Shown here one piece after another: positions 51,487 to 59,332 of a DNA stretch of 64,000 nt; position 1 is the first letter of the stretch; the number at the start of each line of letters is the position of its first letter. Below the pieces are notes generated by a model. The model was not told where the DNA came from and ran no database searches. It worked only from the letters and a program-made list of their open reading frames with translations. The DNA is taken from assembly GCF_040616545.1 (NCBI RefSeq), contig NZ_CP156688.1, positions 1,116,001 to 1,180,000 on the forward strand, written 5' to 3'. Made by a program: the position numbers and the translations under genes. Source of the stretch: Akkermansia muciniphila. Lineage in GTDB: Bacteria; Verrucomicrobiota; Verrucomicrobiia; Verrucomicrobiales; Akkermansiaceae.

Positions 51487-52551
51487 ATGGACCGCATGGA
51501 ACAAGTCAGTCTCATGGAGTTGGCCAAGCTGGCCGCGGAAGGCCAGGTGGAAGCGGAAGCCTTTGCCCAGGTTGCCCAGTGCGCGCAGAAAATGACCAAG
51601 AGCAACAAGCCGTACCTGGACGTGACGTTTGCGGATGCGGAAGGGACCATGGGGCTGAAGGTATGGGAGGACAAGCCCTGGTTCCGCACGCTGGCCGCCC
51701 TGCCGCTGCGCACGTTCGTGAGCCTGCGCGGCCAGTGGACCAAAGGGGGCTTCGGCATGGAAGCGGCCGATCTGGAAGTGCGTCCGCTGGACGAACAGGA
51801 GAAGGAAAGTTTTCTGGCCGGGTCCGGAACCCTGAAGAAGAAGCAGGAGGCGGACCTGAAGGAGATTTGCGTGCTCATCAAGGGCATGAACGACCCGCGC
51901 ATCAGGGCCCTGTGCATTGAGTTCATTGACCAGTTCGGGGAGCGTCTCCAGCGCGCCGCCGCCGCCAGGTCCTACCATCATGCGCGCCGCGGCGGCCTGG
52001 TGGAGCACGTGGCGGGGATGATGCGCACGGCTTCCGCCGTCTGCCAGGCAAATCCGGAGCTGAACCGCGACCTTCTGCTGGCCGGGTGCCTGTTCCATGA
52101 CTGTGGGAAGCTGTGGGAAAACTGCTACCCCAAGGAGGATTTCACCATGCCGTATTCGGAAGCCGGGGAATTGCTGGGGCACATTCCGCTGGGAATTGAG
52201 CTGGTCAACAATCTGTGGAAACGCATCATGGCCCTTCCGGAAGCGGAATCCTGGAAGACGCTGGACCCCGCCTCCCCGGACGTGCGCATGCACCTGCTGC
52301 ACCTGATCGCCTCCCATCACGGGGAACTGGCGTTCGGCTCCCCCGTGTTCCCCAAGACGCCGGAGGCGGTAGCCCTGCATTACATTGACAACCTGGACGC
52401 CAAGCTGGAAATGTTCCGCGGCGCCTATGAGACGAGCGAGGCGCTGGCCCCCAAGGTGCTCCAGCGCAAGGCCCCGCTGCCTGCCAACGTGGTTCTTCCT
52501 CTGCCTTCCGTGCTGCCCCTGAATCCGGACGGCGCGGATGCCATGCCGTAA
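51487..52551 (+). CDS. YhaM-like 3'-5' exoribonuclease (OB fold plus HD domain)
   Basis: A 354-residue protein. An N-terminal OB-fold nucleic-acid-binding region (about 10-100; KSNKPYLDVTFADAEG) is followed by an HD hydrolase domain with YHHARRGGLVEHVAG, LLAGCLFHDCGKLWE and, further on, LIASHHGELAFGSP. This is the layout of YhaM/Cbf1-type exoribonucleases. The exact substrate is inferred from the family. Two in-frame Met codons (MDRMEQV) can serve as start; the frame also extends to a TTG upstream. comEC starts 12 bases after its stop, so the two are likely one operon. Confidence 0.85.
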   Translation: MDRMEQVSLMELAKLAAEGQVEAEAFAQVAQCAQKMTKSNKPYLDVTFADAEGTMGLKVWEDKPWFRTLAALPLRTFVSLRGQWTKGGFGMEAADLEVRPLDEQEKESFLAGSGTLKKKQEADLKEICVLIKGMNDPRIRALCIEFIDQFGERLQRAAAARSYHHARRGGLVEHVAGMMRTASAVCQANPELNRDLLLAGCLFHDCGKLWENCYPKEDFTMPYSEAGELLGHIPLGIELVNNLWKRIMALPEAESWKTLDPASPDVRMHLLHLIASHHGELAFGSPVFPKTPEAVALHYIDNLDAKLEMFRGAYETSEALAPKVLQRKAPLPANVVLPLPSVLPLNPDGADAMP

Positions 52552-52563
52552 GCGTTGGCCTGC

Positions 52564-54675
52564 ATGGAAAAAGACGGCCGTCCGCTGCGTCCGTGGCCGG
52601 AACGGATGATGGCCGCCGCGCCATTGCTGGTTCCGGCCCTGGCCATGCTGTGCGCCTGCGCCGCGGCAGCGGCCTCTCCCTGGTTCTGGGTTCCCTGCGT
52701 GTGCCTGGCGGGGTTGCCGTGCCTGTTCCGCGCTCCGGGCATGGGCCTGCTGGCTCTTGCCCTCTCCATCTGGGCCGGGGCGTCCTTGCTGTCTTATGAC
52801 CGGGAATACCGGGCCGTCCCCGTGGAAGCGGGGCGGCGTTTTACGGCGGAGGGAGCCGTTTATTCCGTATCCGGCAGGTCCGCGCTGTTTCGTCCCGACG
52901 GTTCCCGGTGGTTTTACATCGTCTCCGCTCCGGACGGGGCGTGCCCCCTGGCTGCGGGGCGCCGTTACCGGGTGGAGGGAGAGGCGTATCCGCTGCTGCC
53001 GCCAGGCGGTCCCGGCATGTTTGACCGGGAGCGGTGGGGATATCTGCGCGGCATTGCCGCCGGAGTGCGGCTGGACCAATTTTCCAACCTGGGGGCAGGA
53101 GGCTGGCGCAGCCGGATTCAGGCGGTTTCCCTGCGGCTCCGTGAAGGGGCGGGGGAGCTGCTGAGGGAGGGCGCGCCGCCCGGTGATGAAGCCCGCCAGG
53201 TGATGGTCTCCGCCGTTCTGGGAGACAAGACGGACGCCAGCCCGGAAACGATGGCCAAGTTCCTGATGAGCGGCTGCATGCACGTCTTCGCCGTCAGCGG
53301 CATGCATGTGGGCGTGGCGGCCCTGCTGGTTCTGGGAATGCTCCGGCTGCTGCGCGTGCGTCCCGCCGCGGCGCGGCTGGCCTGCCTGCTGTTGCTGGCG
53401 CTGTATGTCTTTGTCACGGGAATGTCCGTTTCCGCGCTGCGGGCCTTCATCATGGCGGCCGTCTGGCTGGCCGCTCCCGTTCTGCGGCGGAAGGCGCATC
53501 CGGCCAATATTCTGGCCCTGGCCCTCATCATCCTGTGTTTGATGGACCCGCTCCAGGTCTTTCAGCCGGGGTTCCAGCTTTCCTTTTGCGTCTTTGCCGT
53601 GATTGTCTGTCTTGCCTGGTGGCTCCGCCGGGAAAAAACCGTATGGTCTCCGGATGCGTTCATCCCTGTCCGGATTTACAATCTGCGGGAAAGAAGCATG
53701 GTGCGGCTGGAAAAGGCGGCCAGGGGCGCCCTGCTTGTTTCCGTGGGGGCGTGGCTGATGTCCATCCCGCTGACGGCCTGGCATTTCGGCACCTGGAACC
53801 TGTACGCGCCCCTGGCCAATATTTGCCTGAGCGTGCTGGTTTTTCCGCTGATGGGCGTCTCCCTGGCCGGGCTGATGCTCTCCTGGTGCCCGGGAGCCCT
53901 GGCTATTTGCAATGCGGCGGCGGCTTCCCTGGCTTCAGCCATGCTGGCGGTGACCGGAGGCGTAGCCTCCCTGCCGTGCAGTTACTTTCCCTCCCTGCCG
54001 CCTGCCGCAGAAAATGAAGCCGTTATTGTTCCCCTGCAAAAAGATGCCTGGTCCATGGCGGTCTCCAATCCGGCGCTGGTAGTGGACTCCGGAACGGAAG
54101 GCATGGTGCGCTACGCCCTGATTCCCGTGCTGAAAGCGCGCGGCATCCAGCCTGCCGGGGCGCTGGCGACCAGAAGGGGCAAGGCGGAGCGCGCGGGAAT
54201 GGAAACCCTGCTGGAGGAATACCCCGGCATCCGGAACTGGGGAGAAGCCGGGGCCGGAGATTCCCCCCGGAAGTGGCGGTTCCGGCAAGGGAATGAACTG
54301 GCCGTGGCGGATTTGCCGGAACCGTTGCCTACCGGGATTCACCAGGACAGGTGCAGGGTGCTGGCATGGACGTGCCGGGGGCGGCGTGTCCTGATCATCG
54401 GGAATGCCGGATTTTCCTCTCTGGCCCGTGCGGAAGAAGTGCCGCATGCGGATGTGCTGGTGATAGGGCGCCACCCGCGCGACCCCGTCTGCAGCGCCGC
54501 ATGGATAAAAGCCACGGGCGCCCGGACGGTTGTATTTACTACGGAATACACGTGTCCGGTACCGGAGGGGACAGATGCGTACCGTTTGCGGGAGACCGGA
54601 ACCCTTTACCTGCGGATGGAGGAGGACGGCGTGCGCGTTACGCCCTGGAAGGGCACGGAACGCCGTACAGGGTAA
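52564..54675 (+). CDS. comEC: ComEC/Rec2 DNA-uptake channel with degenerate C-terminal MBL domain
   Basis: A 703-residue inner-membrane competence protein. N-terminal helices and an OB-like region (about 90-180) precede the competence domain with the HVFAVSGMHVGVAALLVLG motif (about 237-255) and further helices. The C-terminal part (about 500-700) has the strand order of the metallo-beta-lactamase nuclease domain but not its ligands. Where SH-x-D-x-DH is expected it reads ATRRGKAERAG, the 'GD' strand is LIIGNAGF, and the HHG position reads GRHPRD. So channel function is plausible, but nuclease activity is not. The start is an ATG 12 bases after the exonuclease stop. Its 3' end overlaps miaB by 38 bases, convergently. 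Confidence 0.88.
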   Translation: MEKDGRPLRPWPERMMAAAPLLVPALAMLCACAAAAASPWFWVPCVCLAGLPCLFRAPGMGLLALALSIWAGASLLSYDREYRAVPVEAGRRFTAEGAVYSVSGRSALFRPDGSRWFYIVSAPDGACPLAAGRRYRVEGEAYPLLPPGGPGMFDRERWGYLRGIAAGVRLDQFSNLGAGGWRSRIQAVSLRLREGAGELLREGAPPGDEARQVMVSAVLGDKTDASPETMAKFLMSGCMHVFAVSGMHVGVAALLVLGMLRLLRVRPAAARLACLLLLALYVFVTGMSVSALRAFIMAAVWLAAPVLRRKAHPANILALALIILCLMDPLQVFQPGFQLSFCVFAVIVCLAWWLRREKTVWSPDAFIPVRIYNLRERSMVRLEKAARGALLVSVGAWLMSIPLTAWHFGTWNLYAPLANICLSVLVFPLMGVSLAGLMLSWCPGALAICNAAAASLASAMLAVTGGVASLPCSYFPSLPPAAENEAVIVPLQKDAWSMAVSNPALVVDSGTEGMVRYALIPVLKARGIQPAGALATRRGKAERAGMETLLEEYPGIRNWGEAGAGDSPRKWRFRQGNELAVADLPEPLPTGIHQDRCRVLAWTCRGRRVLIIGNAGFSSLARAEEVPHADVLVIGRHPRDPVCSAAWIKATGARTVVFTTEYTCPVPEGTDAYRLRETGTLYLRMEEDGVRVTPWKGTERRTG

Positions 54676-56014
54676 AGCCCGTGCTTTCCTCAATCCGGAT
54701 GGGGAGGAGCTGCCCGGCGAGGTCCGGAGCGGCGTCTACGATTACGGGCTTGTTCTGGGAGGTGCGGCCGGAAAGGCGCTCTTCATTGGTCTTGGACGGC
54801 CCTTCCAGCAGGACCTCCTGCACGGTGCCCACCAGTTCCCGGTTTTTCCGGATGGCGATTTCATTGACCACGGCCAGCAGGTCCTGGTTGCGCGCCTCCT
54901 TCACTTCTTCCGGAATCTGTCCCTCCATGGCGGCGGCAGGCGTGCCGCGGCGCGGGGAGTAGCGGAAAATAAAGGCGTTGTCAAACTGCACCTGCTCCAC
55001 GGCCTGCCTGGTCAGCAGGTAGTCTTCTTCCGTTTCTCCGGGAAAGCCCACGATGATGTCCGTAGTGATGGACAAATCCGGGCGCGCCTGCTTCATCCGG
55101 GCGCAAAGGTCCAGGAAGGTTTCATTCCTGTACGGGCGGCGCATCATCTTCAGGATGCGGTCACTGCCGCTCTGCATCGGGAAATGGATGTGGCTGCACA
55201 GCTTGGGAAGATAGGTGAAGGCCTGCACCAGGTCCTGGCGGAAGCCGATAGGATGGGGGGAGACGAAGCGGATGCGTTTGAGCCCTTCCACTTCATGCAC
55301 GGCCTCCAGCAGCTGGACAAAGCCGCCCTTGCCGTCCGCCGCGGGCATTTCCCTGCCGTAGCGGTTGACGATCTGGCCCAGCAGGGTCACCTCCTTCACT
55401 CCGGCGTCCGCCAGCATGTTCACTTCCTCCACAATGTCCCGGATGGGACGGCTGCGCTCCGTGCCCCGGGTGTAGGGGACGATGCAGTAGGCGCACTTCA
55501 TTTCACACCCCTGCATGATGGAGACGTAAGCCGTGGAGCGCGCGCCGGGGTTCAGGTGGTCCCTGATCCGGTTCTGGGAATCCGCCTCCTCCGCCACGTC
55601 GCACACGCGGGTGCCGGAAAAAGCGGTTTGCAGTTCATCCATGCGGCGTTCCTGGCGTGCGCGGAGGATGCCGTCCACGTGCTCAAACACGCGGTGGTAC
55701 TTCTGCGTGCCGACCACCAGGTCCAGGCGCGGAAGCTCCTTGAACAATTCATCCTTTTTGCTCTGGGCCATGCAGCCCATCATGCCGTAAACCACGTGCG
55801 GGCGGTGCTGCTGCTGTTTGGACAGCAGGCCCATTTTACCCAGGGCCTTCTGTTCCGCCTGCTCGCGGATGGAGCAGGAGTTGAACAGGATGACATCCGC
55901 CTCATTCTCCCGGTCCGTCAGGGTATAACCCTTCTGGACGAACATGCGGGCCACCTGTTCGGAGTCCCGCTCGTTCATCTGGCAGCCGTAGGTTTTAATG
56001 TAAAGCGTGGGCAT
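54638..56014 (-). CDS. miaB: tRNA-2-methylthio-N6-dimethylallyladenosine synthase
   Basis: A 458-residue radical-SAM methylthiotransferase modifying A37 of tRNAs. The N-terminal UPF0004 domain opens IKTYGCQMNERDSEQVA, with further Cys in LFNSCSIREQA and GMMGCMAQ. The radical-SAM CxxxCxxC is CEMKCAYC (about residues 171-178), and a C-terminal TRAM domain follows. The ATG is used because the two-codon-longer frame begins with TTG. The RNA m5U methyltransferase gene ends six bases upstream, so both tRNA/rRNA modification genes are in one operon. The 3' end overlaps comEC. Confidence 0.96.
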   Translation of the reverse strand: MPTLYIKTYGCQMNERDSEQVARMFVQKGYTLTDRENEADVILFNSCSIREQAEQKALGKMGLLSKQQQHRPHVVYGMMGCMAQSKKDELFKELPRLDLVVGTQKYHRVFEHVDGILRARQERRMDELQTAFSGTRVCDVAEEADSQNRIRDHLNPGARSTAYVSIMQGCEMKCAYCIVPYTRGTERSRPIRDIVEEVNMLADAGVKEVTLLGQIVNRYGREMPAADGKGGFVQLLEAVHEVEGLKRIRFVSPHPIGFRQDLVQAFTYLPKLCSHIHFPMQSGSDRILKMMRRPYRNETFLDLCARMKQARPDLSITTDIIVGFPGETEEDYLLTRQAVEQVQFDNAFIFRYSPRRGTPAAAMEGQIPEEVKEARNQDLLAVVNEIAIRKNRELVGTVQEVLLEGPSKTNEERLSGRTSQNKPVIVDAAPDLAGQLLPIRIEESTGFTLYGVPCPSRA

Positions 56015-56020
56015 GGGCAA

Positions 56021-57244
56021 TCAGATCTTCTTTTTTAACGTGACCACGCATTCCAGATGCTTGGTCTGGGGGAACAGGTCAAAAGGCTGCACGGCAGTGA
56101 CGGCGTAGCCGGCCTTGTCAAACTCCGCCAGGTCCCGTATCTGCGTGGCGGGATTGCAGGAAACGTACACCACCTTTCCGGGACCGAAGGAGAACAACTG
56201 GTTCAGGAACTCCATGCTGCATCCCTTCCGGGGAGGATCAATGACTACGGCGGTCTTTTCCGCGGGAAAATCCACCTGGGAGAAAATGGCCCCGGCGTCC
56301 GCCGCCAGGAACTCCGCGTGTTCAATGCCGTTGCTCCGGGCATTGCTCCGCGCCCAGTCCGCGGAAGTCTCGCTCACCTCCACGCCCAGCACCTTCCTGA
56401 ACTTCTTCGCCAGGCTCAGGGCAAACAGGCCGGAACCGCAATAGGCGTCCACCAGGAACTCCTCCCCGTCCATGCTCGCCTGCTGGGCCACGTAATCCGT
56501 AAACAGCGGAAGAATGAAGGGATTGTTCTGGAAAAAATCCCCAGCCAGGAAGTGGAATTCCAGGTCGCCCACGCGCTCGCAGGCCACGGCGTTGTTATTG
56601 GTGATGACGCCCCCCTCCGAGGCGCGGAGCAGGATGGTGGCGCCGCGCTTGAACCGCGCCGCGGCCTGGTAAACGCTCTTGCGGGCCAGCAGCAGCACCT
56701 CGTTGATGCACTCCATGGCAATCGGGCACTGGGGCACGTCCACCACTTCCCTTCTGGACCCCGCCTTCAGAAAGCCGATGGCCGGCTTCCCGCCTTCCCT
56801 GGGCTTGTCAAAATGGGGCGTAATCTTGGAACGGTAGTTGTATTGCCGGGGAGAGGCGATCGCCGGATTGACGGGCAGTTCCAGCCCGGCCTGGAGGCGC
56901 AGCAGGTCCGCCACCTGCCGGGTTTTCCAGAGGAGCTGCCGGTCATAGGAAAAATGCTGGTACTGGCAGCCTCCGCAGGTGCCGAACAGCCGGCAGCCGG
57001 GTTCCACGCGGTCCGCGCTGGGGCGCAGCACCTCCACCAGGTCCGCGGAGGAATAATTCTTGTCATTGCGCCATATGCGCGCCTTCACGCGGTCCCCCGG
57101 CAGGGCAAAGGGGACGAAAACCACCCAGCCGTCCACGCGGCCGATGCCGTCGCCCGCATTGGAAAGGGCGTCAATATCCAGTTCAAGCTCCTGGTGGTAG
57201 GAAAAAGGTTCGGGGTGGAAGCCTTTGGGAATGGTCGCGGTCAT
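56021..57244 (-). CDS. 23S rRNA/tRNA m5U methyltransferase (RlmD/TrmA type)
   Basis: A 407-residue SAM-dependent methyltransferase of the RumA/TrmA family. The N-terminus is a TRAM RNA-binding domain (about 14-75; VFVPFALPGDRVKARIW), followed by Cys residues that can bind a 4Fe-4S cluster (CRLFGTCGGCQYQHF, then CPIA). The catalytic domain shows FFQNNPF, VDAYCGSGLFALSLA, VIDPPRKG and the nucleophile Cys in VVYVSCNPATQIRDL. The cluster pattern points to RlmD/RlmCD rather than TrmA; the target position cannot be fixed from sequence. It is directly upstream of miaB, and a lipoprotein gene precedes it after 19 bases. Confidence 0.93.
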   Translation of the reverse strand: MTATIPKGFHPEPFSYHQELELDIDALSNAGDGIGRVDGWVVFVPFALPGDRVKARIWRNDKNYSSADLVEVLRPSADRVEPGCRLFGTCGGCQYQHFSYDRQLLWKTRQVADLLRLQAGLELPVNPAIASPRQYNYRSKITPHFDKPREGGKPAIGFLKAGSRREVVDVPQCPIAMECINEVLLLARKSVYQAAARFKRGATILLRASEGGVITNNNAVACERVGDLEFHFLAGDFFQNNPFILPLFTDYVAQQASMDGEEFLVDAYCGSGLFALSLAKKFRKVLGVEVSETSADWARSNARSNGIEHAEFLAADAGAIFSQVDFPAEKTAVVIDPPRKGCSMEFLNQLFSFGPGKVVYVSCNPATQIRDLAEFDKAGYAVTAVQPFDLFPQTKHLECVVTLKKKI

Positions 57245-57263
57245 GATGATGGGAGGGAACGTG

Positions 57264-57587
57264 TTACGGAGCGGTGGGAGTATTCAGTTTGCCGTCCAGG
57301 TCGTACAGCAGGGTATCCGGAAGCTGGGGGGTGCGCAGTCCGGGGCGAAAGTCGCCAGGAAGAACGGCGGGGCCGGGTGCGGACTCTTCCCCGTCTTCCT
57401 CCGGAAGAATGGCGGATTTCACCGGAGCGGGGGCCCAGGGGGCCGGGCGCTCTGCCGCGGGGGCGGGTTCCGGCTGGACGGCCGGAGCGGGGGCGGGTTC
57501 CTGAGAGGCCGTTTCCTTATTGGAGGCGCAGGAAGCGGCGCAGGCCAGCCCGGCAAGCAGACAGGAGCGGATCAGGAGCTTGTTCAT
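57264..57587 (-). CDS. small proline/alanine-rich lipoprotein
   Basis: A 107-residue exported protein. The start at MNKLLIRSCLLAGLACAASC gives a short lipoprotein-type signal with a probable lipidated Cys at residue 20 (AASC). The rest is Pro/Ala/Glu rich (about residues 28-60) and then ends with DLDGKLNTPTAP, with no recognisable domain. Such tails often span the periplasm. It lies 19 bases upstream of the RNA methyltransferase and may share its transcript, but a functional link is not suggested. The frame extends 12 codons upstream of the chosen Met. Confidence 0.65.
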   Translation of the reverse strand: MNKLLIRSCLLAGLACAASCASNKETASQEPAPAPAVQPEPAPAAERPAPWAPAPVKSAILPEEDGEESAPGPAVLPGDFRPGLRTPQLPDTLLYDLDGKLNTPTAP

Positions 57588-57701
57588 GGCGCGGATTCTT
57601 ACAGCTTCATTCCCGCTTGGCAATCGAATTTCCGCTTTATTCCCCTTCTTCCCCTGCGTGGGGGAACGGGATAAGGGAAAAAGGCTTCCGTGAAACGCGG
57701 C

Positions 57702-58631
57702 TTAAATGCGCTCGCTCGTTTTTGTCCGCGGATGGCGGAAGTGGGGGATGCGGTGCGCCTGCCTGCGTTTTTGGCGCATGTGGCGGAGCATGCGGAAGAA
57801 AATGAACGTCCCCGCCAGAAGCAGCAGCATGATGCTCCACCAGTCCCAGCCCACCGGGGCGTCCGGCAGCCCTACGCGGCCTATCATGGGGAGCTTGAGG
57901 GCGGGGCGCAGCAGGTCAAAACCCGCGTTCAGTCCCAGCAGGCTGACTTCAACCCCTTCCGCCAGGCCCAGGCTGACTCCTCCCAGGCCCCATAAATTCA
58001 TGCGGATGCCCGTGCCGCTCTCCGTCCGTCCGGCAATGCCGCCGGGCAGGTAATCCTTCCCCACCGCATGGGGCGGAAGCTCTACCGTCAGTTCCGGCAC
58101 CTCCCTCATCAGCGCGGCGGTGAAGGTGTTGCTGTTGGGGCCGGGAATGAGCCGGTACGTATCCGCCTCAGGGTATTCCCGCGCTGTGCAGCTGATGGCG
58201 GGAATGGCTCTTTCCGCCGCTTTTCCGCGCAATTCCTGAATCAGGTCCGGTTCCGCGCCAAACCACTTGCGGTCCGGAATGTCCCTGGTGATGGAAACGC
58301 TGGTTCCCCTGGAAGGGAGCTGGTAGCCCATCACCTGGTAAACGGTGTAAAAGCCGGCGTTCTTCTCCTTCACGGCTATCCAGGTATGCACGCCGAAATA
58401 CTTGCGCCAGCCGAAGGCGCGTGCCGAATACACCTGGACGACGGCTTCCGGCTCTTCCTCCGGTAGCGGAGCCAGGCCGCTGCTGCTGCGGTCCGCGGTT
58501 TGCCAGTCTTCCGCGGGGTGGAAGTAGACCAGGGCGCCGCACAGGACCAGGAGCGCCATGGACAGCCAGAAAATGAGGCGCCATTTGTTCCGTGAAGGGT
58601 GCCTGCGGTTATAGGGGTTGGAATGGCGCAT
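57702..58631 (-). CDS. DUF3750-family membrane protein
   Basis: A 309-residue protein with one N-terminal transmembrane segment (about 18-40, LIFWLSMALLVLCGALVYF) and a second near the C-terminus (about 265-285). The extracytoplasmic domain between them matches DUF3750 by its conserved blocks: VYSARAFGWRKYFGVHTWIA, YTVYQVMGYQLPSRG, DRKWFGAEPDLIQEL, and YRLIPGPNSNTFTAALMREV with PPHAVGKDYL. The Cys/Asn/His-containing PGPNSNTF block looks like an active-site or ligand loop, but no activity is known to me. The start at MRHSNPYN is chosen because nine upstream codons lack features. The C-terminal tail is strongly basic. Confidence 0.85.
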   Translation of the reverse strand: MRHSNPYNRRHPSRNKWRLIFWLSMALLVLCGALVYFHPAEDWQTADRSSSGLAPLPEEEPEAVVQVYSARAFGWRKYFGVHTWIAVKEKNAGFYTVYQVMGYQLPSRGTSVSITRDIPDRKWFGAEPDLIQELRGKAAERAIPAISCTAREYPEADTYRLIPGPNSNTFTAALMREVPELTVELPPHAVGKDYLPGGIAGRTESGTGIRMNLWGLGGVSLGLAEGVEVSLLGLNAGFDLLRPALKLPMIGRVGLPDAPVGWDWWSIMLLLLAGTFIFFRMLRHMRQKRRQAHRIPHFRHPRTKTSERI

Positions 58632-58722
58632 GGCGAATGTATATACCTTGAACTTCAAATGAAGGCAATGGCGGAATCTTGAAGTTTGACTTCTCTGCGG
58701 AGAGGCTTATTTTCATGGGAAT

Positions 58723-59271
58723 ATGATCAAGTTTGCCGTTCCCGTGCTTTGTGCCGCCGCCATGGCGGGCATGCTGGCTCCTGTTTCCGCCCTGGCACAG
58801 CAGACGCCCCCTCCCGCCGTGAATGAATCGGGCAGTCCGGTCTTTGACAAGCTGCGCAATGAAGCCATCACAAAAAAAGTTCCCCTGGTTATCTACCTGA
58901 CGGGCTCTTCCTGGTGCGTGTACTGCAACATCTTTACGAACAAGCATATCAAGGAACGCGACTTTAAGATGGAATCCGGCAAAAAATTCATCTTCTGGAT
59001 GGTGGATACCGGGCAGGAGCCTGGAAGGTCTCCGGGGTCTTTCACCTTCAAATTCATTCCGGAGGAAGCGGGCAAAGTCGTGGGCTGCCTGGGATCCAGG
59101 GCTCCTTATGTGGTCTTTGGCCCTCCCGCCGTGATCATTCTGGACCCCGTTTCCGGAAAAGTGATTAAAAGGATGGTGAGCCAGGGGGACATGGACAAGG
59201 AAGGCAAATCCCTGCCCGCGGTTATCGGGGAATGCTGGAAAAAGTTTCAGGAGGGGGGTAAGGCTGCCTGA
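58723..59271 (+). CDS. periplasmic thioredoxin-fold protein
   Basis: A 182-residue exported protein with a cleavable signal (about 1-25, ending ALAQQ). The thioredoxin-type redox motif WCVYC (Cys65, Cys68) is preceded by PLVIYLTGSS, and a cis-proline follows in GPPAVIILDP. It resembles small DsbD-gamma/thioredoxin-like proteins of the periplasm that reduce or shuffle disulfides. One more Cys at about residue 125 (VGCLGSR) and a late Cys (GECWKK) are present. It is divergent from the DUF3750 gene and followed by a terminator. Partners are unknown. Confidence 0.8.
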   Translation: MIKFAVPVLCAAAMAGMLAPVSALAQQTPPPAVNESGSPVFDKLRNEAITKKVPLVIYLTGSSWCVYCNIFTNKHIKERDFKMESGKKFIFWMVDTGQEPGRSPGSFTFKFIPEEAGKVVGCLGSRAPYVVFGPPAVIILDPVSGKVIKRMVSQGDMDKEGKSLPAVIGECWKKFQEGGKAA

Positions 59272-59293
59272 ATGTCCGCCTCTTTTGAGGGAA

Positions 59294-59329
59294 AGCCGGA
59301 ATGCGGAATTCCTCTTCCGGCTCTCTTTT
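59294..59329 (+). terminator. terminator of the thioredoxin-fold gene
   Basis: AGCCGGAA and TTCCGGCT (8 bp) are separated by a 13-base loop and followed by CTCTTTTCC, 23 bases after the stop codon. Confidence 0.75.
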
Positions 59330-59332
59330 CCG

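Noticed and set aside
51202-53784. An 860-codon minus-strand frame over the fucosidase end, the exonuclease and comEC
   Set aside because: Spans three real genes on the other strand; low-complexity Gln/His/Arg product.
56057-57805. A 582-codon plus-strand frame over the RNA methyltransferase
   Set aside because: Antisense of a methyltransferase with conserved catalytic motifs.
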